Assembly: GCA_964570865.1 (NCBI GenBank) | Contig: CAZMZM010000001.1 | Span: 46,189-110,188, forward strand | From: WGAL01 sp964570865 | GTDB taxonomy: Bacteria; Bacteroidota; Ignavibacteria; Ignavibacteriales; Melioribacteraceae | Length of the DNA stretch: 64,000 bases | Reading direction: 5' to 3' | In this document: piece after piece, positions 8,242 through 14,645 of the stretch | Layout: each line of letters begins with the position of its first letter | How positions within the stretch are numbered: the first letter of the stretch is position 1 | Made by a program: the position numbers and the translations under genes | Notes under the pieces: generated by a model | What the model saw: the letters and a program-made list of their open reading frames with translations, nothing else | The model's database searches: none | What the model was told of the DNA's origin: nothing

Positions 8242-8932
8242 TTCTATCTCCATTGTTTTTGAAACGAACAAAAAACTTTGTCCACGCCCCGTATTTACTG
8301 GAAAATTCTAATTTAGCGTCATGTTTTTTTGCTATTTCGTTACAAACAGCAAGCCCTAATCCTGTCCCGTTTTGTTTTGTTGTGAAAAATTCATTGAATA
8401 TTTCCCTCTGTTGCTTATCTTTTATTCCGATTCCGTTATCTTCAACTTCTAAAACAATTTCATCGTTTTCTAAATAAGTTTTAATTTTAACAAATTCACC
8501 TTCCTTTGTTGCATCAAGCGAATTACTCACCAAATTAATTATTATCTGTAATATTTCATTACGATTTCCAACAACTAAAGGAATATCTTCAGTATATTCT
8601 TCAATCAAATTTATTTTACTTTTCCTGGCTCTATAAATTAAAAAATGGCGTGCATTTTTGGCAACTTCGTTTAATGAAACATGCGTAAACTCTCCTCCGC
8701 CAAAACTTAAGAAATCAATTGTCTGTCTTACCAAAGCATCTATTCTTTCTGTAGCTACTTTACTAATTTCAATATATTCAAGATATTCATTTTCTTCTTC
8801 TTTTGTCTCAGGTATCTCTATCATTTCCAGATTTATTTTTAATACAGAAAGCGGATTTCTTATTTCATGCGTGAGAGTAGCAAATAATTTGCCTAACAAT
8901 AACAATTTATTTTTCTGAATATCTTTATCCAC
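8231..8932 (-). CDS. Soluble histidine kinase paired with the sigma-54 activator
   Basis: 233 residues, no transmembrane segment and almost no sensor region. HisKA motif LTHEIRNPLSVLK with His22, N-box NLVSNSLDAT (Asn137), G1 DNGIGI (165-170) and G2 GTGLGLAV (189-196). It is a compact NtrB/FlgS-like kinase, probably cytoplasmic and controlled by protein contact. The start is a GTG (8932) preceded by AAGGAAGAA. Its stop overlaps the start of the response regulator by 11 bases, so the two form a coupled two-component pair. Confidence 0.92.
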   Translation of the reverse strand: MDKDIQKNKLLLLGKLFATLTHEIRNPLSVLKINLEMIEIPETKEEENEYLEYIEISKVATERIDALVRQTIDFLSFGGGEFTHVSLNEVAKNARHFLIYRARKSKINLIEEYTEDIPLVVGNRNEILQIIINLVSNSLDATKEGEFVKIKTYLENDEIVLEVEDNGIGIKDKQQREIFNEFFTTKQNGTGLGLAVCNEIAKKHDAKLEFSSKYGAWTKFFVRFKNNGDRNDS

Positions 8933-8960
8933 TATTTCTTCCTTTTTTCAATTATTAACA

Positions 8961-8976
8961 ATCAAAAATTTTGCCA
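8961..8976 (-). promoter_or_regulatory. Candidate sigma-54 promoter of the kinase-regulator operon
   Basis: On the minus strand TGGCA (8976-8972), six bases, then TTGAT (8965-8961). The sigma-54 consensus is TGGCAC, N5, TTGCW. Everything except the -12 C (here A) and the base after TGGCA matches, with correct spacing. Predicted start of transcription is near 8950, giving an 18-base leader with the ribosome binding site. If real, the NtrC-type regulator would control its own operon. The rest of 8977-9202 holds nothing I can support. Confidence 0.35.
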
Positions 8977-9202
8977 AAAAATATCAATTATGTTATTAAG
9001 TTAAATTTTTCCTCAGATTCATTTACCGGCTATAAAAAAATATTTAAAATTAACATGACAATTCCAGTTCAAGTTTCAACAGTAAGTGAATTCAAAGTAT
9101 TTGCAGTACTTTTCACCAACATCGGCTTAAGGAACAAAATCATAATCAATATTACAAATATGTAGTAAAATAATCACTAATCAAACAATAGGGAAGTAAT
9201 AT

Positions 9203-9237
9203 AAATAAAAAACCTCCGTCTGATGAAGACGGAGGTT
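9203..9237 (-). terminator. Intrinsic terminator after flagellin 1
   Basis: AACCTCCGTC (9211-9220), a 7-base loop, GACGGAGGTT (9228-9237): a perfect 10-bp stem. On the minus strand it is followed by a T-rich run (9210 down to about 9203). It lies 34 bases past the flagellin 1 stop. Confidence 0.88.
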
Positions 9238-9270
9238 GGGCTTTCGAATTATCTGTAAATGTTTTCAGAA

Positions 9271-10143
9271 TTATCTGAATAATTGTAGAACTTGCTGCGG
9301 AGCCATATTCAACTGTGATAACATTGCAGTTGCAGCTTGTCCGATAATTGAACCTTTTGTGGCATTTAATTGTTCCATTGCCATATCTGCGTCAAACAAT
9401 CTGCTTATGCTTGATTCCGCATTTGTTACGGCTACATCCAAAGTACTCGATTTAATATCAAGTCTTTGCGAGAAGTTACCGATATCGCCTAATGCGTCAG
9501 ATACTGCCGATTTCAAACTGGAAAGTGCTGTCTGCAATGAAGCAACTGAACTCGAACCGGTTGTGCAGGAAAGAGTTGAAGCTGAAACATTGGCAAAACT
9601 GCCTAACGAAGCCGATATACCGGAGCCATAGCCACCGGTTGAACTGGCGGTACTTGCTAATGAACTGGCAAAATCCAAACTAATAGTATCGCCTGCTTCG
9701 CCTACTTGGAATGTAAAACCACTGCCCGCTGCCGAATAAAGTAACTGTGTGTTATTAAATTTGGTATTCTTAAGTGTAGCGGCAATTTCATTTGCAAGTG
9801 CTTTAACATCGTTTGCAAGTGCCGTTCTATCGTTTGTCGGGTTGGTTGAGTCAGAAAGTTTTCCGTCGATTTTAACCAACAAATCATTCATTCCGAGTAA
9901 TGATCCTTCAGCTGTTGACAGCATGTTTTTTGCTGCTGCAATATTGCTCTGAGCGCCTTTATATACAGCGACCTTACCTTTAAGTGATGTACCCACATTA
10001 AATCCGGACGTGTCGTCTGCCACGTGCATAATTCTTTTTCCGGATGCGAGTCTTAACTGTGCTTTGGTAGTTTGTGCATTTACTTGTGCTAACTGATAGT
10101 AAGCCTTCAATGCGCTGATGTTTGAGTTGACTTGAAAAGCCAT
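9271..10143 (-). CDS. fliC: Flagellin 1
   Basis: 290 residues, a short flagellin with little variable D2/D3 domain. N-terminal D0/D1: MAFQVNSNISALKAYYQLAQ, then TTKAQLRLASGKRIMHVADD. C-terminal D1/D0: RLFDADMAMEQLNATKGSII and a final AMLSQLNMAPQQVLQLFR. Cys193 in the central domain is unexpected for a flagellin. It is a monocistronic unit with its own sigma-28-type promoter, a conserved leader hairpin, a strong GGAGG six bases before ATG and a terminator. It is nearly identical at both ends to flagellin 2 and differs in the middle (about residues 121-205). Secreted through the flagellar export apparatus to form the filament. Confidence 0.97.
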   Translation of the reverse strand: MAFQVNSNISALKAYYQLAQVNAQTTKAQLRLASGKRIMHVADDTSGFNVGTSLKGKVAVYKGAQSNIAAAKNMLSTAEGSLLGMNDLLVKIDGKLSDSTNPTNDRTALANDVKALANEIAATLKNTKFNNTQLLYSAAGSGFTFQVGEAGDTISLDFASSLASTASSTGGYGSGISASLGSFANVSASTLSCTTGSSSVASLQTALSSLKSAVSDALGDIGNFSQRLDIKSSTLDVAVTNAESSISRLFDADMAMEQLNATKGSIIGQAATAMLSQLNMAPQQVLQLFR

Positions 10144-10195
10144 TGTGTACCTCCGTGTTTTGTTGATTGATTAAGCCAAGTCTCCCTACTTGACC
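9833..10195 (-). repeat. Direct repeat, copy A: flagellin 5' part plus leader
   Basis: By eye this segment, covering the first ~103 codons of flagellin 1 and about 50 bases of its leader, matches 10910-11274 at an offset of 1077 bases. The coding part (9833-10143) shows no difference I can find; the leader differs by a two-base insertion and one C/T change. The 3' ends of the two genes (from 9271 and 10354) are also nearly identical over roughly 170 bases. Confidence 0.88.
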
Positions 10196-10196
10196 T
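10173..10196 (-). promoter_or_regulatory. Flagellin 1 leader hairpin with GGA loop
   Basis: The mRNA forms AGGUCAAGU, loop AGGGAG, ACUUGGCUU: nine pairs including two G-U. The loop carries GGA. The ribosome binding site downstream, ACACGGAGG (10150-10158), holds a second GGA. Two GGA sites, one in a hairpin loop and one over the ribosome binding site, is the arrangement used by CsrA on flagellin mRNA in Bacillus. The same hairpin precedes flagellin 2. CsrA itself is not in the window. Confidence 0.55.
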
Positions 10197-10220
10197 TTAT
10201 TCTTTCTGTTTTCATTAATA

Positions 10221-10247
10221 CTATCGGAACTATGATTTTAAAGTTTA
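10221..10247 (-). promoter_or_regulatory. Sigma-28 (FliA)-type promoter of flagellin 1
   Basis: Minus strand: TAAACTTT (10247-10240), 11-base spacer, TCCGATAG (10228-10221). Against the consensus TAAAGTTT-N11-GCCGATAA this is 7/8 and 6/8 with exact spacing. The leader would be about 70 bases long and contains the hairpin at 10173-10196. Confidence 0.85.
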
Positions 10248-10284
10248 GTTTAAAAATCGTTTTTTTAAAATTTTCTCACCGAGA

Positions 10285-10317
10285 ATAAAAAAACCTCCGA
10301 GAAATATCCGGAGGTTT
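10285..10317 (-). terminator. Intrinsic terminator after flagellin 2
   Basis: AAACCTCCG (10291-10299), 9-base loop, CGGAGGTTT (10309-10317): a 9-bp stem. The minus strand continues into a T-run over 10293-10285. It separates flagellin 2 from the flagellin 1 promoter about 40 bases on. Confidence 0.85.
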
Positions 10318-10353
10318 ATTTTTGGGAACGATTATCATCATTAAATCAAACTA

Positions 10354-11220
10354 CTATCTGAATAATTGTAGAACTTGCTGCGGAGCCATATTCAACTGTG
10401 ATAACATTGCAGTTGCAGCTTGTCCGATAATTGAACCTTTTGTGGCATTTAATTGTTCCATTGCCATATCTGCGTCAAACAATCTGCTTATGCTTGATTC
10501 CGCATTTGTTACGGCTACATCCAAAGTGCTTGATTTAATATCCAGTCTCTGCGAGAAGTTACCGATATCGCCTAATGCGTCAGATACTGCCGCTTTCAAG
10601 CTGGAAAGTGCTGTCTGCAATCCGTCAACACCACTGCCTGTAGTAGTACAAGTAAGAGTGGATGCTGTAACATTAGCAAAACTGCCTAACGAAGCCGAAA
10701 TACCATTTGCATAACCGCCTTGACCGGAACTAGCTAATGAAGAAGCAAAGTTCAGATTAATTGTATCACCTGATTCACCTACTTGGAATGTAAAACCACT
10801 GCCCGCTGCAGAGAACAATAACTCAGTATTATTAAACTTTGTATTCTGCATGGTTGCCTGAATTTCATTTGCAAGTGCCTTAATGTCATTTGCAAGTGCC
10901 GTTCTATCATTTGTCGGGTTGGTTGAGTCAGAAAGTTTTCCGTCGATTTTAACCAACAAATCATTCATTCCGAGTAATGATCCTTCAGCTGTTGACAGCA
11001 TGTTTTTTGCTGCTGCAATATTGCTCTGAGCGCCTTTATATACAGCGACCTTACCTTTAAGTGATGTACCCACATTAAATCCGGACGTGTCGTCTGCCAC
11101 GTGCATAATTCTTTTTCCGGATGCGAGTCTTAACTGTGCTTTGGTAGTTTGTGCATTTACTTGTGCTAACTGATAGTAAGCCTTCAATGCGCTGATGTTT
11201 GAGTTGACTTGAAAAGCCAT
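10354..11220 (-). CDS. fliC: Flagellin 2, tandem copy of flagellin 1
   Basis: 288 residues. Residues 1-112 and roughly the last 60 are the same as flagellin 1; the centre differs by substitutions and a two-residue deletion (for example QATMQNTKFNNTELLFS against AATLKNTKFNNTQLLYS). It has one Cys at 191. GGAGG lies six bases before ATG, and the leader hairpin at 11252-11275 is the flagellin 1 one. No clear sigma-28 box was found in the 127 bases upstream, so it may be read from the fliS-fliD-flgM transcript or from an unrecognised promoter. It ends in its own terminator. Confidence 0.97.
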   Translation of the reverse strand: MAFQVNSNISALKAYYQLAQVNAQTTKAQLRLASGKRIMHVADDTSGFNVGTSLKGKVAVYKGAQSNIAAAKNMLSTAEGSLLGMNDLLVKIDGKLSDSTNPTNDRTALANDIKALANEIQATMQNTKFNNTELLFSAAGSGFTFQVGESGDTINLNFASSLASSGQGGYANGISASLGSFANVTASTLTCTTTGSGVDGLQTALSSLKAAVSDALGDIGNFSQRLDIKSSTLDVAVTNAESSISRLFDADMAMEQLNATKGSIIGQAATAMLSQLNMAPQQVLQLFR

Positions 11221-11274
11221 TGTGTACCTCCGTGTTTTGTTGATTGATTATAAGCCAAGTCTCCCTACTTGACT
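10910..11274 (-). repeat. Direct repeat, copy B: flagellin 5' part plus leader
   Basis: Partner of the segment at 9833-10195. The repeat stops just upstream of the hairpin, so the sigma-28-type promoter of flagellin 1 is not duplicated. This suggests either a duplication with a breakpoint in the leader or ongoing gene conversion limited to the shared stretch. Confidence 0.88.
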
Positions 11275-11275
11275 T
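11252..11275 (-). promoter_or_regulatory. Flagellin 2 leader hairpin with GGA loop
   Basis: mRNA form AAGUCAAGU, loop AGGGAG, ACUUGGCUU: nine pairs, one G-U. Compared with the flagellin 1 copy, one pair changed from G-U to A-U, so pairing is kept. The downstream ribosome binding site GGAGG (11227-11231) again overlaps a GGA. Candidate CsrA-type control element. Confidence 0.55.
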
Positions 11276-11347
11276 TTATTTCCATGGAAACGAACTAATG
11301 CCCTATTTTTATTTTGGGGCAAACGAATCCAAAACTAAAAGAACAAA

Positions 11348-11623
11348 TTAACTTGAGATTTCTTTGTAGATCTCATCCACGACTTTATTAAGAACTGTTT
11401 CCGAGTTGTAGAAACCATTGTTAATTTTGTTTTTGACTTCCGATAATTTAGCTTTATCCATTCCCTGACCTTTTAACTTTTTTGCTTCGGAAGAAATCTC
11501 CAACTTATCACTTATTGCCGTGGGCTGACTAGGTTTTGCCGAATTTATATTTATTTTATTACTTTTATAGGCATTCACCAAATTCGTATTTATATACTGA
11601 TTATTTATACCCTTAACGTCCAC
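11348..11623 (-). CDS. flgM: FlgM-like anti-sigma-28 factor
   Basis: 91 residues, small and hydrophilic. Disordered Asn/Ser-rich N-terminus followed by the FlgM pattern SDKLEISSEAKKLKG, KLSEVKNKINNGFYNSETVL and DEIYKEI. FlgM binds sigma-28 and is exported once the hook is finished, releasing filament gene expression. It is the last gene of a fliS-fliD operon, 1 base after the preceding gene. This fits the sigma-28-type promoters seen in the window. Confidence 0.88.
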   Translation of the reverse strand: MDVKGINNQYINTNLVNAYKSNKININSAKPSQPTAISDKLEISSEAKKLKGQGMDKAKLSEVKNKINNGFYNSETVLNKVVDEIYKEISS

Positions 11624-11624
11624 T

Positions 11625-11954
11625 TTAAACCTGCTTGTATTTTATTAATTTTCTATTGTTGTTTACTAAAAATAAGTCTTTTTTTATAAAGTTGCTTTTC
11701 TCTTTTTTTTCTGTGATAATATTATCGAACATTACTTTTATTTCTTTAGCTAAATCAACAATTTTTTTTTCATGCTTTTTTAGTTCTCCATCAGTATAAT
11801 TACTCAAAAGGAACTTCCGTTGCTTCAAAATGTCTTCATTTAAAAAATTAACTCTTTCGATTTGCTTAGAAAATCGTTCATCTGAAATACTTTGAAGTAT
11901 CGTAATAATCTCAATCATGCTATTTTCAATACGCTGTATAGTATTTGTGACCAT
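11625..11954 (-). CDS. Small coiled-coil protein, probable flagellar export chaperone (FliT/FlgN-like)
   Basis: 109 residues, helical and highly charged, with no signal peptide or membrane segment. MIEIITILQSISDERFSKQI followed by ERVNFLNEDILKQRKFLL resembles the helical hairpin of FliT/FlgN chaperones but no firm signature is present. It sits between fliD and flgM with gaps of 2 and 1 bases. FliT is the chaperone of FliD in other bacteria, so it would fit here. Function is inferred from size and place. Confidence 0.6.
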   Translation of the reverse strand: MVTNTIQRIENSMIEIITILQSISDERFSKQIERVNFLNEDILKQRKFLLSNYTDGELKKHEKKIVDLAKEIKVMFDNIITEKKEKSNFIKKDLFLVNNNRKLIKYKQV

Positions 11955-11956
11955 TG

Positions 11957-13726
11957 CTAAAAGAAACCTCCGCCAAATTGAGAATACATCTGCTGACTCA
12001 TCAATAGCTGAGCTAACTGTTGTTGCAAATTTTCATATTGCTTCCTAAGATTCTCTGCCCTTTTATCTATGCTGGACTGAATTGAATCAACTCTGTCATT
12101 TAAATAATTTACATTATTATCAAGGGAATTAAGTACATTGGCAATTGAACCATCTGCTCCGACATAAGAATCTAACGCATCATAAATTGTAGTAGCCACT
12201 CCGTTGGTCGAGTTAAACAAATCCTCAACCTGCGAAGGGTGATTCTGAAGGGCGCTTTCAAACTTCGAACTGTCAGAAAGCGAAAGCCCGGTGCTTGGGT
12301 CAAAAGTAATTCCAACTTCCGACAAGTACGAATAATTACCATCCGTAATTCCGCTTATTTTACCGATTACTGTATCTTGCAGTTTTTTCAATAAAGCGTA
12401 CGCAGTTGAATCACCGGCAAAAATTCCACGACCTGTGTCTCCTGAGTAATATCTGTTCTTAATATATAAATAGGAGTCATTAAATTTCGATATAAAATCA
12501 TTTACCTTCGATTTTATTTCATCTACGTCAGTCCCTATTGTTGCTGTTACGGTTGTATCGGTTGTCTCCATTTTTGCCTTTAGCGTAAATGTAAGGTTTG
12601 AAACTAAGTCAGTAATTGTATTTGACGAACGTTGGACAGAAATTCCGTTAAAGTCTAAAACCGAGTTAAGTTCGTTGCTTGTGGAACTTGTAGTATCGTA
12701 CATAAATCCGGCAGAAGTGTCATCCGAAGTAACGGTATGGTTAGATAAAATTGAAGATGTTAATCCCACAAAATCTAACGCACTTCCTGATTCGTCAGAC
12801 ATTATTAGCCTATTATCGTATCCGGTATTTTTTGCTGTAATAGATAATTTGGAATTATCGGTGCTAGGTGTAAACACTGACGAAGAAGCCAAATTAGCAG
12901 CCGATTTTTCTTTAGTAACATCTATATTCAGGTTACCTGCATCTAAAAGTGTACCTGTATCATCAGCTGTTGCCATTGTTACATACTGACTTTTGTCATC
13001 AACTGTTATCTTAAGATTAACGTTGCTCCCGTCGGTTACTTTTTCGGCAGTTACACCATCAACATTGCTGTTTATTTTACTAACTAAATCACTGATAACA
13101 TCATCGTACGTGTAACCTGTAGAATAATCATAATCTATCGAAGTTTCTGTTCCGTCAATATCAATCACAAAAGTACCGGAACCGGTAAAAGTATCTGTTG
13201 CTGTTTTTGCATCGGACTCAACAACCGCATAATCGTTATTAATTGCATCGGCGATTGCGGACATAACCGAAGAATTTGTTTCGGAAGCCGTTAAATCCAG
13301 GGATAGATGACTAACATAATCCCCGCTTTGAATTTTTATTTTATGCGTTCCCGCCATTGTAGTTACAGCGGTATCAGAATCCATTGTATCGGAAACCACT
13401 AAATCACTTTTAGCCAACTGATTAACTCTAATTGCATAAGATGCAGGAGTTGCATTACTCGAAGCGGTAACCGAAAAGAAAGAGTCATCAGAGAGTGCAG
13501 CCGAACTTGAATTAAATATAGAACTTGTTCCCGTATATTTTAGCGTATTGGCTGCAGTTTGCAAACTAGTTAAAGATGTACTTAACGAACTCCATGTTGA
13601 GGATAAATTGGAATATGTATTTATCTTATTCTTTAATGGATAGATTTGCCGCTGCTGTTGCAGAGACTTAAACGAATAAACCATTTGGTTTATTCCGCTT
13701 GTTGATAATATACTTGAAGAACTCAT
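11957..13726 (-). CDS. fliD: Filament cap protein FliD
   Basis: 589 residues. N-terminal FliD domain: ILSTSGINQMVYSFKSLQQQ, then LKNKINTYSNLSSTWSSLST, and QLAKSDLVVSDTM near 110. The Thr/Ser/Asp-rich middle has flagellin-hook IN type repeats. The C-terminal FliD domain (about 340-589) has KVNDFISKFNDSYLYIKNRY, LSEVGITFDPSTGLSL, and a coiled-coil end SIDKRAENLRKQYENLQQQL. FliD caps the growing filament and places flagellin subunits. It follows a fliS gene by 7 bases. Confidence 0.95.
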   Translation of the reverse strand: MSSSSILSTSGINQMVYSFKSLQQQRQIYPLKNKINTYSNLSSTWSSLSTSLTSLQTAANTLKYTGTSSIFNSSSAALSDDSFFSVTASSNATPASYAIRVNQLAKSDLVVSDTMDSDTAVTTMAGTHKIKIQSGDYVSHLSLDLTASETNSSVMSAIADAINNDYAVVESDAKTATDTFTGSGTFVIDIDGTETSIDYDYSTGYTYDDVISDLVSKINSNVDGVTAEKVTDGSNVNLKITVDDKSQYVTMATADDTGTLLDAGNLNIDVTKEKSAANLASSSVFTPSTDNSKLSITAKNTGYDNRLIMSDESGSALDFVGLTSSILSNHTVTSDDTSAGFMYDTTSSTSNELNSVLDFNGISVQRSSNTITDLVSNLTFTLKAKMETTDTTVTATIGTDVDEIKSKVNDFISKFNDSYLYIKNRYYSGDTGRGIFAGDSTAYALLKKLQDTVIGKISGITDGNYSYLSEVGITFDPSTGLSLSDSSKFESALQNHPSQVEDLFNSTNGVATTIYDALDSYVGADGSIANVLNSLDNNVNYLNDRVDSIQSSIDKRAENLRKQYENLQQQLAQLLMSQQMYSQFGGGFF

Positions 13727-13733
13727 ACTAACC

Positions 13734-14093
13734 TCACACCGCTATTGCTGCTTTATTAATTGCCGTGATCCAAGTTTCCTTTAAGTTCGAAAGAATAGTA
13801 TATACAATTTCAATCTCACCTTTTACCATGGACTCTTTACAAAACATATACAATTTATAAAGATCCTGAGCAATTTCATATTTCAAATCCAATCCCGAAA
13901 GCAAAACATCAATAGCGCGGTTTGTTTTTGAAACATCTCCTTTTTTACAATGCAGCAAAGCAAAGTCATAAGTTTTTATCAACAATTTTTCCTGTGGCGC
14001 TTCCATAATTTCTTTAGACAAATAGGAGTTTTGCGCCATAGAATTTGTCTGTCTGCTTTTTCTTTGATACATTGTTGAACCTGCCGCATTCAT
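13734..14093 (-). CDS. fliS: FliS-like flagellin chaperone 2
   Basis: 119 residues. FliS pattern: SYLSKEIMEAPQEKLLIKTY then DFALLHCKKGDVSKTNRAID, a leucine-rich helix (VLLSGLDLKYEIAQDLYKLY) and the C-terminal amphipathic helix. FliS holds flagellin monomers before export. It heads the fliS-fliD-chaperone-flgM operon behind a sigma-28-type promoter. The closing Trp-containing helix (LKETWITAINKA) resembles that of the other FliS (LRDTWQELFDTL). The two are divergent paralogues. Confidence 0.88.
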   Translation of the reverse strand: MNAAGSTMYQRKSRQTNSMAQNSYLSKEIMEAPQEKLLIKTYDFALLHCKKGDVSKTNRAIDVLLSGLDLKYEIAQDLYKLYMFCKESMVKGEIEIVYTILSNLKETWITAINKAAIAV

Positions 14094-14180
14094 AATAAAC
14101 CCAGTTTTTTCTAAATTATTTCTCTACAATTAAACGTATTATATTATGCAAAATTATACGTTTGGTTTTCTTTTATTTGA

Positions 14181-14208
14181 TTATCGGAAAAAATAGTAGA
14201 AAAGTTTA
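14181..14208 (-). promoter_or_regulatory. Sigma-28 (FliA)-type promoter of the fliS-fliD-flgM operon
   Basis: Minus strand TAAACTTT (14208-14201), 12-base spacer, TCCGATAA (14188-14181). Boxes match the consensus at 7/8 and 7/8; the spacer is one base longer than the usual 11. The leader to the fliS ATG (14093) would be about 80 bases. Confidence 0.75.
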
Positions 14209-14221
14209 ATTTTTATTTATC

Positions 14222-14249
14222 ATGCTGCCTCTTTTTACGGAGGCAGCAT
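14222..14249 (-). terminator. Terminator-like hairpin after flagellin 3 / fliS
   Basis: ATGCTGCCTC (14222-14231), 8-base loop, GAGGCAGCAT (14240-14249): a perfect 10-bp stem 10 bases past the fliS stop. The minus strand after it is AT-rich (GATAAATAAAAATT) but lacks a clean T-run, so it may be a terminator or an mRNA 3' end stabiliser. Confidence 0.65.
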
Positions 14250-14258
14250 AGTAATCAA

Positions 14259-14627
14259 CTAATTTGCCTTTGCCGCAGGTAGTGAACTAAAGAGCGTATC
14301 GAATAATTCTTGCCATGTATCTCTCAATCCGGTAAGGACTTTCATAGCCATATCGAAATTACCTCTTCTAACTTGTTCTTGCGCAAATTGATAAAGTTGT
14401 AACAAAGATGTGGAAAGCTCACGAGTTTGTGAATCGTCAAAGTTCAGAGCATTTATTAATTCTGAGATTGCTCGGTTTGTTTTCTCCACATCATGTCTTT
14501 GACAATGAGTTATTGCAAAGTCATAGACTCGGAACAACAACTCATGAGGAAGGGCATCCATAATTTCTTTAACGAAATATGCATTCGCCTTTTCCTTTTT
14601 TTCATTTGCTAAATATTTAGCATTCAT
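14259..14627 (-). CDS. fliS: FliS-like flagellin chaperone 1
   Basis: 122 residues. AYFVKEIMDALPHELLFRVY, then DFAITHCQRHDVEKTNRAIS, a helical core LSTSLLQLYQFAQEQVRRGN and the final helix GLRDTWQELFDTLFSSL. It is cotranscribed with flagellin 3, 18 bases downstream of its stop, suggesting that it serves that flagellin. GGAGG-like site AGGAGG before the ATG. Confidence 0.9.
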   Translation of the reverse strand: MNAKYLANEKKEKANAYFVKEIMDALPHELLFRVYDFAITHCQRHDVEKTNRAISELINALNFDDSQTRELSTSLLQLYQFAQEQVRRGNFDMAMKVLTGLRDTWQELFDTLFSSLPAAKAN

Positions 14628-14645
14628 CTTATTCCTCCTAATCTA

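Noticed and set aside
8971..9165. 64-codon plus-strand frame between the kinase and flagellin 1
   Set aside because: TTG start without ribosome binding site, low-complexity AT-rich sequence, no recognisable protein.
9236..10964. Long plus-strand and third-frame open frames inside the flagellin genes
   Set aside because: They are shadows of the strongly biased flagellin codons; repeated in both copies because the genes are copies, with no ribosome binding site or family likeness.
11318..11335. TTGG...TTTGC upstream of flagellin 2 as a sigma-54 promoter
   Set aside because: The GG to GC distance is 8 rather than 10 bases, so the two boxes cannot be read together.
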